DNA of 64,000 nt from the NCBI GenBank assembly GCA_021154885.1, contig JAJKHS010000118.1:43628-107627 (forward strand). The letters are read 5' to 3'. This document shows, in pieces, positions 32,166 to 40,972 of this stretch. Within the stretch, counting starts at the first letter, position 1. The number at the start of each line of letters is the position of its first letter. A model generated the notes under the pieces. That model had not been told where the DNA came from, searched no databases, and saw only the letters and a list, made by a program, of their open reading frames with translations. Made by a program: the position numbers and the translations under genes. Source of the DNA: Thermoanaerobaculum sp. Its GTDB lineage: Bacteria; Acidobacteriota; Thermoanaerobaculia; Multivoradales; UBA5704.

Positions 32166-32438
32166 ATGAGGACGACACTGACCCTCGACGACGATCTGGC
32201 GAGGCAGCTTCAAGATATCTCCAGAAGGAAGGGAGAGAGCTTCAAGCAGGTCGTCAACGCTGCCCTGCGCCGGGGTCTCCAAGGCGAGAAGACAGTTGCC
32301 CGGCTCCCCAAGTTCAAGGTCACTCCCAAGGCCTGCGGTTTTCGCAGCGGCGTGGACGTTCTCCGGCTCAACCAGCTCAACGACGAGCTCGAGATGGAGG
32401 AGCTCCGGCGAAAGTTGGCAGGGGCTGAGCGGGGATGA
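32166..32438 (+). CDS. vapB: VapB-family antitoxin
   Basis: A 90-aa antitoxin with an N-terminal ribbon-helix-helix: MRTTLTLDDDLARQLQDISR, then SFKQVVNAALRRGL. The C-terminal part (LRLNQLNDELEMEELRRKLA) is a charged helix for toxin binding. Its stop overlaps the toxin start by ATGA (32435-32438). It probably represses its own promoter in complex with VapC. Confidence 0.88.
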   Translation: MRTTLTLDDDLARQLQDISRRKGESFKQVVNAALRRGLQGEKTVARLPKFKVTPKACGFRSGVDVLRLNQLNDELEMEELRRKLAGAERG

Positions 32439-32863
32439 TCCTGCCTGACATCAACCTGCTGGTGTATGCCTACAACTCCGATGCTCCGGACCATTCACGG
32501 GCGAAGGTCTGGTGGGAAGCGTGCCTCTCGGAGAACCGGGTCGTGGGCTTGCCGTGGGTCGTTCTTCTTGGCTTCCTCCGCCTTATGACCAACCGCAGTG
32601 TGCTGGTCTATCCCCTGTCTACGGGAGAAGCGCTTGGCCACATCCGGTCCTGGCTGGAAAGACCTCAGGCTCAGATTCTCCCACCCGGCCCTCGCCACCT
32701 CGACCTGTTGGACAGCTTCATGCGGGGTTCTCAGGCTTCGGGGAAGCTCTCGACGGATGCTCATCTTGCGGCACTCGCCATCGAGCACCAAGCCGAGCTC
32801 CATACGAACGACGGCGACTTTGCGCAGTTTCCGGGTTTGCGCTGGACGAACCCTCTCCAGTAA
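32435..32863 (+). CDS. vapC: VapC-family PIN-domain ribonuclease toxin
   Basis: A 142-aa PIN-domain protein. The acidic active site is visible as PDINLLVYA (Asp5), STDAHLAALA and NDGDFAQF. VapC toxins cleave tRNA or rRNA and arrest growth until neutralised by VapB. The ATGA overlap ensures the antitoxin is made first. GC is lower than in the flanking recN and Sua5 genes. Confidence 0.92.
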   Translation: MILPDINLLVYAYNSDAPDHSRAKVWWEACLSENRVVGLPWVVLLGFLRLMTNRSVLVYPLSTGEALGHIRSWLERPQAQILPPGPRHLDLLDSFMRGSQASGKLSTDAHLAALAIEHQAELHTNDGDFAQFPGLRWTNPLQ

Positions 32864-32890
32864 GAGAAGCTTTTCCTCAATCCGCCCCTC

Positions 32891-33568
32891 ATGTCCGCGT
32901 CAGCTCCTCCCGTCCCCGTCTGGCGCTGGGGCGATCCGGTGGCGCCTCTGCGCGCCCTGCTGGCGCGCGGCGGGGTGCTGGCGATCCCCACGGAGTCGAG
33001 CTATGGGCTGGGCGCCGATCCCTGGAACGCGGCGGGGGTCGAGGCGGTCTATCGGATCAAGGATCGGGAGCGGGGCAAGCCGCTGCCCGTGGTGGTGGCG
33101 GCAGTGGAGCAGATGGCTGATTTGGGAATCGATCCCGACCTGAATATAGTGAAGCGTCTCTCCGCCCACTGGCCAGCGCCGCTGACGGTGGCCCTGCCAT
33201 TGGTCCTGCCTGGGGCCCGGCCGCTGCCGGCCTCGGCCGGGGAGGGGACGCTGGCGGTGCGGGTGCCGGGGCACGAGGGGCTGCGGGAGTTGCTGGCGGC
33301 GATCGGTCACGGCTTGACGGCGACGAGCGCCAACCGCAGCGGCGGCGAGCCGGTGCTGGACCCGGCCGAGCTGCCGGAGCTGCTCGCCGGCGAGGACGCG
33401 ATGATCGTCGACGGCGGCGTGCTGCCCGGCGGGCCGCCTTCGACGCTGGTGGCAATACGAGGGGATGGGCTGGTGGTTTTACGACCAGGGAAGTTCCCGG
33501 CCGAGCGGCTGATCGCGATGACCGCCGATGGTGCCGGTTTCGGCCGACATTGGCCGACAAGGGAGTGA
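32891..33568 (+). CDS. L-threonylcarbamoyladenylate synthase (Sua5/YrdC)
   Basis: A 225-aa YrdC-domain enzyme that makes threonylcarbamoyl-AMP for the universal t6A modification of ANN-decoding tRNAs. Core motifs are IPTESSYGLGADPWN, RIKDRERGKPLPVVV, LAVRVPGHE and TATSANRSGG. It has no long C-terminal Sua5 domain, so it is of the TsaC type, with a short Ala/Pro-rich N-terminus. Confidence 0.92.
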   Translation: MSASAPPVPVWRWGDPVAPLRALLARGGVLAIPTESSYGLGADPWNAAGVEAVYRIKDRERGKPLPVVVAAVEQMADLGIDPDLNIVKRLSAHWPAPLTVALPLVLPGARPLPASAGEGTLAVRVPGHEGLRELLAAIGHGLTATSANRSGGEPVLDPAELPELLAGEDAMIVDGGVLPGGPPSTLVAIRGDGLVVLRPGKFPAERLIAMTADGAGFGRHWPTRE

Positions 33569-33571
33569 CGT

Positions 33572-35500
33572 ATGAAGCACCCACGATGGATTCTTTCGGT
33601 CCTGACCGCCTTCGGGCTGGCCGTGGCGCCGCTGGCGGCGACCGCCGCGAATGCTGCGACGGCATCGTCGCCCGCGCCGGCGCCCAAACCCGATGCCGCA
33701 GCGGCGGTGTTCGCCGGCGCGCAGCCCACCCTGCCGCTCGCGGAGGTGAAGAAGGGGCAGCGCGGCTACGGCATGTCCGTCTTCTCCGGCACCGAGCCCG
33801 AGCGCTTCGACGTCGAGGTGGTCGGCGTCATGCGCAACCTGCGCCCTGACATCAGCTACATCCTGGCCCGCCTCACGGGCAAGGGGCTGGAGAAGAGCGG
33901 TGTCGCCGGCGGCATGAGCGGCAGCCCGGTGTTCATCAACGGCCGCCTGGCCGGCGCGGTGGCGTTCAGTTGGCCGTTCTCCAACGAGGCCATCGCCGGC
34001 ATCACGCCCATCGAGTCGATGCGCACGCTCTCCACCTTCAATCCTCTGCCGGTCACCCCGCCGCCGCCGCCCATCAATCTCTCGGACCTGCAGTCCGGCA
34101 AGGTGTCGCAGGAGGTCGTGGCCGCGCAGCTCTCCCGGCTCCAGCCGCGGTTTGACAACGGCGCCGTGCCGGCCGTGCAGTGGGCCTCCTCCGGCTTCGG
34201 CGACCGCTCCCTCGGCATGCTGCGCCAGGCCCTGGGCAGCGTCGCCCCCGCGGGCCAGGCGGCGCCCGGCACGGTGGCGGACGACCTGACCCCCGGCAAG
34301 TCCGTGTCGGTGGTGCTGGTGGACGGCGACTTCGAGCTCGCCGCCAACGGCACGGTGACCGACCGCTACGGCGATCACGTCCTGGCCTTCGGCCATCCGT
34401 TCCTCGGCCTCGGGCCGGTGCGGGTGCCCATGGCCACAGCCGAGGTGGTGACCGTCCTGTCGAGCACCAACAGCTCGTTCAAGATCTCCAACACCGGCAA
34501 GATCGTCGGCGCCTTCGAGCAGGACCGCCAGTTGGGGATCCAGGGGCGCATCGGCGCCGTGGCTCCCATGGTGCCCATGGCGATGCACATCGGCGCCCAG
34601 GGCGGGGAGCGCCCGCGGGAGCTTCGCGTGCGGCTGGCCGACCTGCCCGAGTTCATGCCCCTGCTGGTGGGGAGCACGATCCTCTCGGGGATCGAATCGG
34701 CCAGCTACGCCACCGGCCAGCAGAGCCTGGAGCTGAAGGCGCGTCTGCGTCTCCAGCGCTACGGCGATCTCGAGGTGCGGCAGAGCTTCGACAGCGAGAA
34801 CGCCGGCACCGATGCCGCGGCCTTCCTGCTGACCATCGTCGGCTACCTGACCCAGAATCCGCTCCAGAAGGTGGGCATCGAGTCGATCGACGTGACCATG
34901 AGCCAGACGGACAAGCCGAGCCTGGCCTCGCTGGTGGGCGCCAACGCCGACCGCACCGTGGTCCGCCCCGGCCAGCGCGTGACGCTGAACCTCGACCTGG
35001 TGGCCTACCGGGGCGATCGCTTCCGCCACGCGCTGACCGTCGATATGCCCACGGACGTGCCCGCCGGCCGCTACTCCCTGCTGGTGGGCGATGGCTCCAG
35101 CATCGACGCCGCCCGCCTCGCCATGGCGCCGGCCGACCCCGTGACCTTCCCCCAGGCGCTGGCGCTGCTGCGCTCGTTCCACTCGCGGCGCGATCTGAGG
35201 GTGCTGGGGTTCTACGGCGGGGCCGGCCTGTCGGTGGCGGGCGAGGTGATGCCGCGGCTGCCCGGCTCCGTGCGCTCCCTCTGGGGCGCCGCCGCCTCGG
35301 GGAGCGCCGTGGGCCTGCGCAGCACCATCGCCCAGGAGCAGGGCGAGCGCCTGGCGATGCCCGTGCAGGGCCTGGTGCGGATCGATCTCGAGGTGCGGCG
35401 CAAGGAGCCGCTGGCGGGCGAGGGAGAGAAAACCGCCCCGGCGGCGGGGAAGAACGACACGGCGGGCGCGAAGGCCTCCGCCGAGAAAGGGAGCTCATGA
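33572..35500 (+). CDS. SpoIVB-like S55 serine peptidase
   Basis: A 642-aa exported protein with a signal peptide (about residues 1-29), the S55 core GYGMSVFSGTEPERFDVEVV and GVAGGMSGSPVFINGRL (nucleophile Ser in GMSGSP), then a second conserved block HVLAFGHPFLGLGPV. The C-terminal half is beta-rich, and the extreme C-terminus is Ala/Lys-rich. In spore formers this family cleaves signalling proteins; here no sporulation genes are present, so the substrate is unknown. The stop overlaps the next gene by ATGA. Confidence 0.85.
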   Translation: MKHPRWILSVLTAFGLAVAPLAATAANAATASSPAPAPKPDAAAAVFAGAQPTLPLAEVKKGQRGYGMSVFSGTEPERFDVEVVGVMRNLRPDISYILARLTGKGLEKSGVAGGMSGSPVFINGRLAGAVAFSWPFSNEAIAGITPIESMRTLSTFNPLPVTPPPPPINLSDLQSGKVSQEVVAAQLSRLQPRFDNGAVPAVQWASSGFGDRSLGMLRQALGSVAPAGQAAPGTVADDLTPGKSVSVVLVDGDFELAANGTVTDRYGDHVLAFGHPFLGLGPVRVPMATAEVVTVLSSTNSSFKISNTGKIVGAFEQDRQLGIQGRIGAVAPMVPMAMHIGAQGGERPRELRVRLADLPEFMPLLVGSTILSGIESASYATGQQSLELKARLRLQRYGDLEVRQSFDSENAGTDAAAFLLTIVGYLTQNPLQKVGIESIDVTMSQTDKPSLASLVGANADRTVVRPGQRVTLNLDLVAYRGDRFRHALTVDMPTDVPAGRYSLLVGDGSSIDAARLAMAPADPVTFPQALALLRSFHSRRDLRVLGFYGGAGLSVAGEVMPRLPGSVRSLWGAAASGSAVGLRSTIAQEQGERLAMPVQGLVRIDLEVRRKEPLAGEGEKTAPAAGKNDTAGAKASAEKGSS

Positions 35501-37749
35501 GAGCGAGGTCATCCGTCCTGGCCGTGGCGCTGCTGCTGAGTTGTCTGGCGATGGCGGCGCCACCGGCGCACGGCACGCAGGTGAAGATCTTTCAGGCCCA
35601 GAGCCCGGCGGCGTTCCTCGCCGGCACCCTGGAGGGCGTGAGCGTCGACTCGCTCGGCCGTGTGCAGCTCGCGCCGCGGGTGGAGAAGGTGGCGTCCCTC
35701 GCCGAGCCCTTTCTCCTCTCGGCCACCGTCCATCCCGACGGCTGGGTGGTGGGCACCGGCAACGCCGGCAAGGTGCTGAAGATCGATCGCAAGGGGACGG
35801 TGACCGAGCTGTTCGCCGCGGCCGAGCCGGAGGTCTTCGCCGTCCTGGTGGATCCGGACGGCACCGTCTACGCCGGCACCTCGCCGCGCGGCAAGGTCTA
35901 TCGCATCCGCCCCGGCCGTCCCGGTAACAGCGCCAAAGCGGAGCCTTTCTTCGATCCCCAGGAGACCTACATCTGGGCCCTCGCCCGCGGTGCGGACGGC
36001 TCGCTGCTGGTCGGCACCGGCACCCAGGGCAAGCTCTTCAAGGTGGACGCCAAAGGCAAGGGCCAGGTCTTCTACGACAGCGACGACACCCACATCCGCT
36101 CCCTGGCCGTGCTGCCCGGGGGGGACGTGGTGGCGGGCACGGCCGGGTTGGGATTGATCCTGCGCATCGGCCGCGACGGCAAGGCCCGCACCCTCTATGA
36201 CTCCAACCAGCCCGAGGTCGTGGCCCTCTCCGCCACGCCGGACGGCACCTGCTACGCCGCCGTGGTGGCTTCCGAGGCCAGCCTGGTGGATCAGGCCCGG
36301 GAACAGGCCGCGCCGGCCGCGCCCGCTGGACCCAGCCCCGGCAAGGCTGGCGGGGGACAGCCGCAGGTCACCGTCACCGTCGAGCCCGGGGAGGCTCCCC
36401 CTACTCCCGGCCCGCGCCGGCCCGGTGCCGCCGCGGCGCCCCCGTCGCCGAAAAGCGAGGTGCTCTCCATCTCCCCCACCGGTGTGGTGGAGAGCCTGTG
36501 GAGCTTCGCCGACGACACGGTCTACGATCTCCTCTGGCAAAACGGCAAGCTCTGGGTGGGCACCGGGCTCGAAGGTAAGCTCTACCGCTGGGTGGACCGC
36601 CAGATGCTGCTCGAGAAGGATGTGGACGAGCGGCAGATCGTGACCGTGCTGCCGGGCGAGCCGGGGCCGGCGTTCGCCACCACCAACGCCGCCGCCCTCT
36701 ACCGCGTCACCGCCGGTACCGAGCGCTCCGGCACCTACACCAGCGCCGCTCTCGACGCCGAGCAGGTGGCCCGCTTCGGCTCCTTCTCCTGGAAGGGCGA
36801 GCTGCCGCCGGGCACCTCGGCCCGCTTCTCGTTCCGCAGCGGCGTCAGCGCCGAGCCGGACCACACCTGGTCCGCCTGGACCGAGCCACGGGAAGGGCGG
36901 GAGATCGCGCTCAACGGCGTGCCCAACGGCCGCTACGTGCAGTGGCGGGCCGAGCTGCGGGCAGGCGACGGCGGCTCGCCCCGGCTCTACGAGGCGGAGC
37001 TCTCCTACCGCCAGGAGAACCTGCGCCCCAAGATCGCCAGCTTCGTCGCCTTGGAGCCCGGGCAGGTCCTGGTCCCCGCGAACTTCAACCCTTCGAACCA
37101 GGTCTTCGAGCCCTCCCATCCGGCCAGGAACGGGATCTTCACCACCCTCACCCCGGGCGGCGAGGAGGAGGGCGGCGGCCGCGTCAAGGCGCTCTGGAAG
37201 CTTGGGTTTCAGACCCTGCGCTGGAACACGTCCGATCCCAACGGCGACGACCTGGTCTACGATCTCTCCTTCCGTCTGGGCGAAGCCGGGGACCGCGCGG
37301 ACCGCGCGGACGCCGAGTGGCACAAGATGGTGGACGATTACGAGGAGGACCACTACAGCTTCGACGCCCTGTCCCTCCCCGACGGCACCTACCGTTTCCG
37401 CCTCCGGGCCTCCGACCGCAAGTCGAACGATCCGGCGAGCGCCCTGGTGGCCGAGCGGGTGAGCGAGCCCGTGGTCATCGATCACACTCCGCCGGCCCTG
37501 GTTAAGGTGGAGAAGGATAAGGATGGGGCGCTGCGGGCGACCGTGAGCGATGCCGCGAGCCCCCTGCGCGAGGCGGTGTACAGTGTCAACACCGCGGAGT
37601 GGAAGCCCGTCCAGGTGGCCGACGGGCTGCTCGATGGCCGCACCGAGACGCTGCTGATTCCGCCCGTCAAGCCCGGAGACCTGGTGATGTTGCGGGTTAC
37701 CGACGCCGCCAACAACGTGATCACCTTCAACCTGAACCAGGAGCGATGA
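35497..37749 (+). CDS. Secreted WD40/beta-propeller-like protein
   Basis: A 750-aa protein with a signal peptide (SSVLAVALLLSCLAMAAP) and a run of propeller-blade repeats (GWVVGTGNAGKVLKID, GTVYAGTSPRGKVYRI, GSLLVGTGTQGKLFKV, KLWVGTGLEGKLYRW). A Pro/Gly-rich insert (about residues 268-325) splits the propeller. The C-terminal third has Ig/fibronectin-like strands (WNTSDPNGDDLVYDLSFR). It is ATGA-coupled to the S55 peptidase upstream and to coaD downstream. The role is unknown; it may be a partner or substrate of the peptidase. Confidence 0.8.
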   Translation: MRARSSVLAVALLLSCLAMAAPPAHGTQVKIFQAQSPAAFLAGTLEGVSVDSLGRVQLAPRVEKVASLAEPFLLSATVHPDGWVVGTGNAGKVLKIDRKGTVTELFAAAEPEVFAVLVDPDGTVYAGTSPRGKVYRIRPGRPGNSAKAEPFFDPQETYIWALARGADGSLLVGTGTQGKLFKVDAKGKGQVFYDSDDTHIRSLAVLPGGDVVAGTAGLGLILRIGRDGKARTLYDSNQPEVVALSATPDGTCYAAVVASEASLVDQAREQAAPAAPAGPSPGKAGGGQPQVTVTVEPGEAPPTPGPRRPGAAAAPPSPKSEVLSISPTGVVESLWSFADDTVYDLLWQNGKLWVGTGLEGKLYRWVDRQMLLEKDVDERQIVTVLPGEPGPAFATTNAAALYRVTAGTERSGTYTSAALDAEQVARFGSFSWKGELPPGTSARFSFRSGVSAEPDHTWSAWTEPREGREIALNGVPNGRYVQWRAELRAGDGGSPRLYEAELSYRQENLRPKIASFVALEPGQVLVPANFNPSNQVFEPSHPARNGIFTTLTPGGEEEGGGRVKALWKLGFQTLRWNTSDPNGDDLVYDLSFRLGEAGDRADRADAEWHKMVDDYEEDHYSFDALSLPDGTYRFRLRASDRKSNDPASALVAERVSEPVVIDHTPPALVKVEKDKDGALRATVSDAASPLREAVYSVNTAEWKPVQVADGLLDGRTETLLIPPVKPGDLVMLRVTDAANNVITFNLNQER

Positions 37750-38246
37750 GCAAGCGGATCGCGGTCTACCCGGGATCGTTCGATCCCATCCACAACGGTC
37801 ACCTCGACATCATCGAGCGCTGCCGGCCCGTGTTCGACGAGGTCGTGGTGGCCGTGCTCTACAACGAAGGCAAGAAGCCGCTGTTCACCGTCGAGGAGCG
37901 GGTCCAGGCGATCCGCGAGATGGTGGCCCCCGAGATCCGGGTGGAGAGCTTCACCGGCCTGCTGGTCGACTTCATGGACGAGGTGGGCGCCCGGGCGGTG
38001 GTGCGCGGGCTGCGCGCCGTCTCGGACTTCGAGTACGAGTTCCAGATGGCGCTCATGAACCGGCGGCTCAACCCGCGGGTCGAGACCGTGTTCATGATGC
38101 CGAAAGAGGACTACATCTATCTCTCCAGCCGTCTGGTCAAGGAGGTCTTCGCCCTCGGCGGCGACCTCACCGGCCTGGTGCCGGAGCCGGTGATCGCCCG
38201 TCTCGGGGAGCGCCTCCGGCCGGCCCGGAAGGGGGCGGCGGATTGA
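37746..38246 (+). CDS. coaD: Phosphopantetheine adenylyltransferase
   Basis: A 166-aa nucleotidyltransferase of CoA biosynthesis; it joins ATP and 4'-phosphopantetheine to give dephospho-CoA. The motifs VYPGSFDPIHNGHLDIIERC (HxGH type), VVRGLRAVSDFEYEFQMALM and YLSSRLVKEV are complete. The ATG overlaps the previous stop (ATGA), and the stop overlaps the TTG of the next gene. Confidence 0.96.
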   Translation: MSKRIAVYPGSFDPIHNGHLDIIERCRPVFDEVVVAVLYNEGKKPLFTVEERVQAIREMVAPEIRVESFTGLLVDFMDEVGARAVVRGLRAVSDFEYEFQMALMNRRLNPRVETVFMMPKEDYIYLSSRLVKEVFALGGDLTGLVPEPVIARLGERLRPARKGAAD

Positions 38247-39301
38247 GCCTCGACCTCTTCCTGCTGCGGTGCCCCAAGGTCGAGCTGCACGTCCACCTCG
38301 AGGGCGCGATGCGCCCGGCCGTGCTGCTGGAGCTGGCGCGGCGCAACGGCATCGAGCTGCCGGCCAGGGACGAGGCGGGCCTCAAGCGCTGGTTTCGCTT
38401 CACCGACTTCAATCACTTCGTGCAGATCTATCTCGCCTGCTCGCGCGCCCTGCGCCGGCCGGAGGACTTCCAGCTCCTCGTTCTCGACTTCCTGGCCGAG
38501 CAGGCCACCCAGAACGTCCTCCACACCGAGGCGCATTTCACCATCGCCACCCACCTCGCCAACGGCGCCAACGGCGGCGAGGTGCTCGGCGCCCTGGCCG
38601 AGGCCATCGCCGAGGGCGAGCGGCGCTACGGCGTCACCCTGCGGCTGATCTTCGACGTCGTGCGCAACGTGGGGGTCAAACCGGCGGACCAGACCCTGGA
38701 GTGGGCGCTCGCCGGCCGGCAGCAGGGGGTAGTGGTGGCCTTGGGGCTCTCGGGGAGCGAGGCCCAGTTCCCCAACGAGCCCTTCCGCGAGCACTTCGTG
38801 GCGGCGGAGCGGGGAGGGCTGCACCGGGTGGCCCACGCCGGCGAGCACGCGGGCCCCGAGTCCATCCGCTCCGTGCTGGCGGTCTGCGGCGCCGAGCGCA
38901 TCGGCCACGGCGTACGGGCGGTGGAGGATCCGTCGCTGATGGAGGAGCTGCGGGCGGCGCAGATCCCGCTGGAGGTCTGCCCCACCTCCAACCTCTGTCT
39001 CGGCGTGGTGCCCGACCTGCCGAGCCACCCCTTCGACCGCCTCTACCACGCGGGCCTGGCCCTCTCCGTCAATTCGGACGACCCCGCCTTCTTCAACACC
39101 AACCTTACCCGTGAGTACCTGAAGCTCCACCAGACCTTCGGCTACACCCCGGCCCAACTCGCCGGGCTCTCCCTCGCCGCCCTCCGACAGTCCTTCCTGC
39201 CGGAGGCAGAGAAGTCGGCGTTGGAGGAGAGCTTCCGTCACCAATTCGAGGTTCTGGGGCGGGAGCTGTTCGGGGCGGCGGTGGAGGCGCCGGTGAGTTA
39301 G
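38243..39301 (+). CDS. add: Adenosine deaminase family protein
   Basis: A 352-aa amidohydrolase. The zinc-binding and catalytic motifs of adenosine/adenine deaminases are present: KVELHVHLEGAMRP, HAGEHAGPES, RIGHGVRA, CPTSNLCLG and NSDDPAFF. The product could be inosine or hypoxanthine; adenosine versus adenine preference is not decided here. TTG start, coupled to coaD. Confidence 0.92.
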   Translation: MSLDLFLLRCPKVELHVHLEGAMRPAVLLELARRNGIELPARDEAGLKRWFRFTDFNHFVQIYLACSRALRRPEDFQLLVLDFLAEQATQNVLHTEAHFTIATHLANGANGGEVLGALAEAIAEGERRYGVTLRLIFDVVRNVGVKPADQTLEWALAGRQQGVVVALGLSGSEAQFPNEPFREHFVAAERGGLHRVAHAGEHAGPESIRSVLAVCGAERIGHGVRAVEDPSLMEELRAAQIPLEVCPTSNLCLGVVPDLPSHPFDRLYHAGLALSVNSDDPAFFNTNLTREYLKLHQTFGYTPAQLAGLSLAALRQSFLPEAEKSALEESFRHQFEVLGRELFGAAVEAPVS

Positions 39302-39314
39302 ACTAGGGGACCTG

Positions 39315-39722
39315 ATGGCAAAACACGCAGTCACTGCCCGCTCGCCGAGAAAAGCTCATCAAGCTCAGGAAGGCTCTGATCGGGGCTCTGATTGGGAAAC
39401 ACCGTCATCGCCGGTGGTCCCTGAGATTATTGGCCGCCGACCTCCGACAGGAAAGATCGACGCCGACGATGTGAAGTTGACGAAGAGAGCCCGGGAGCGA
39501 CTGCCGCGGGAAGTCGAGTCTCGGTACCAGGCTCTGGCCAAGAAGCGGGATGCCGAGAGTCTCACTCCGTCCGAGTACCAGGAACTGCTGAGACTGTCAG
39601 ACAGAGTGGAGCGCTTCGAGGTTCAACGACTGGAAGCGCTGACTCAGTTGGCCCAACTCCGGGGCCTCTCCCTGAAGTCGTTGATCAAGGCCTTGGGTCT
39701 TCAGTCTCCCTCGAATGGCTGA
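39315..39722 (+). CDS. Hypothetical 135-aa charged protein
   Basis: A basic, mostly helical protein. The N-terminal 45 residues are disordered; the rest is a likely coiled coil (RARERLPREVESRYQALAKK ... RVERFEVQRLEALTQLAQL). The stop overlaps the ATG region of the following HNH gene, so the two form a pair. No domain recognised. GC is lower than in the housekeeping genes before it. Confidence 0.62.
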   Translation: MAKHAVTARSPRKAHQAQEGSDRGSDWETPSSPVVPEIIGRRPPTGKIDADDVKLTKRARERLPREVESRYQALAKKRDAESLTPSEYQELLRLSDRVERFEVQRLEALTQLAQLRGLSLKSLIKALGLQSPSNG

Positions 39723-40175
39723 CCGCCCCGGCAGGCGCAGAAGGGAAGTTGCTGCTCGTGCCAAGGGTCTCTGCGAGATTGCCGCAGCCCTGAGTGGGCC
39801 GGCACTCAATCCTTCTCCCTGGATCACGTCGTGCCCAGATCCAGGGGAGGCAGCGAGGACCTGAGCAACCTGGCCTTCTGCTGCCAGGGGTGCAACAACA
39901 CGAAGTACAGCAAGGTCACCGGCGAGGACCTGCTCACCAGGGAAGTCGTGGCCTTGTTCAATCCAAGGCTTCAGCGATGGCGCGATCACTTCCGGTGGAG
40001 CGAGGACTTCCTGCGGATGGAGGGCCTCACCGCAACCGGCCGGGCCACGATCAGCGTGCTCCAACTCAACCGGGAGACCGTGGTCAACTTCCGCCGGATT
40101 CTTGGAGCGGCAGGAGAGCATCCTCCTCGTGAAGAGGGGGAATCCGTTGAGAGGGTGTCTGAAAAGCTGTCTTAG
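39715..40175 (+). pseudogene. Frameshifted HNH endonuclease gene
   Basis: The frame from ATG 39715 (MADRPGRRRREVAARAKGLC) stops making sense after Cys-Glu at 39777. From 39780 another frame continues exactly where the family would: CRSPEWAGTQSFSLDHVVPR, RSRGGSEDLSNLAFCCQGCN, then NPRLQRWRDHF. The expected codon pair for Tyr-Cys has lost one base (gagattgc instead of gagtattgc), a single-nucleotide deletion near 39778. The HNH residues (DHVVPRSRGG, CQGCN) are intact in the second frame, so the defect is recent or a sequencing error. The C-terminus is altered after GEHPP. Confidence 0.78.
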
Positions 40176-40417
40176 GCCCGAAGGGCCGGCAGCAGACCGG
40201 TTCGGTGAACGGGCGATCTGCGTCTTCATCTCGGCGAGCACCTGCGCGATCGAAACGTTCGTCTCCCTCTCGGGCGCCTCGTCGGTCGGAGAAGTCGCGG
40301 CACTTCCGGGTGCGCTTGCGTCAACGTCCGCGTCGGGGAGACGATTTACCCATGCGTTGCCGCATGGCCAGCGGCGCACGGCTGTCCGATCCGAAAGGTG
40401 AGGCTCCTTACCGGAAT
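40176..40417. other. Intergenic stretch before the repeat array
   Basis: About 240 bp after the HNH remnant. Both strands have open frames (minus: ETNVSIAQVLAEMKTQIARS), but none has a good start or recognised domain. TTGCCGCATGG at 40357 and looser matches near 40379 and 40399 look like decayed units of the downstream array. Confidence 0.4.
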
Positions 40418-40850
40418 ATGCCGCAACGAACGCGTACGACGCGGCATCGTATCGGGACGATGCGGATTCTCCGCGTACGATGCGGCATCATAACCTTGCG
40501 ATGCCGCATCGACCGGAGACGATGTCGCGTCGTACGCAGAGATGCCGCAACGGATGGATTTATTGCAGCGTTGTCCGGAGACAACGTAACGTTGATCCTG
40601 GAGACGCCGCATCGTTTTGGTACGACGCGACATTGTTCGCATGCAATGCGACATCGTAGGCGGAGATACCGCAAGAGATCGATCGGATGCCGCGTCGTCT
40701 CAATCCGACGCGGCATCCGATGGAAGCGATGTGACGTCGTTCCTGGAAAATCCGCGTCGTCTCCATCCGATGCGGCGTTTCCGTCTACGTCGCCGCGTCG
40801 TATCCGGAGACGCCGCGACTTTCCAGTCCGTTGCGACATTGTCGAGGTCC
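40418..40850. repeat. Degenerate 20/21-bp tandem repeat array, about 21 units
   Basis: Units start at 40418, 40439, 40460, 40480, 40501, 40522, 40542, 40563, about 40583, 40604, 40625, 40646, 40666, 40687, 40708, 40729, 40750, 40770, 40790, 40810 and 40831. Each has a core like RTGCSGCATCG (variants ACGCGGCATCG, ATGCCGCGTCG, ATGCGACATCG) followed by about 10 less conserved bases often ending CCGGAG. The core is a 9-bp dyad, ATGC-S-GCAT. Spacing of 20 and 21 bp mixes reading frames, so the long open frames here are not coding. There are no spacers, so it is not CRISPR. About 120 bp of unassigned sequence follows to 40972. Confidence 0.88.
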
Positions 40851-40972
40851 GGCGAGGCGCTGGCCGTATAGATGCCGAAGCGGAAGGGAGCGCCGGATGC
40901 AACAGAGGAGATCCCTTTTCCGGAGAAGCCGCGTCTTCCCCATGTGCCGATCGCCGGGATCGTCCCTTCACA

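Noticed and set aside
39597..40379. Minus-strand frame containing ETNVSIAQVLAEMKTQIARS
   Set aside because: Part of it looks protein-like, but most of the frame is antisense to the HNH remnant and there is no good start; left as unassigned sequence.
40418..40850. Possible CRISPR array
   Set aside because: There are no unique spacers: conserved cores are separated by only about 10 degenerate bases, repeats are not identical, and no cas genes are present.
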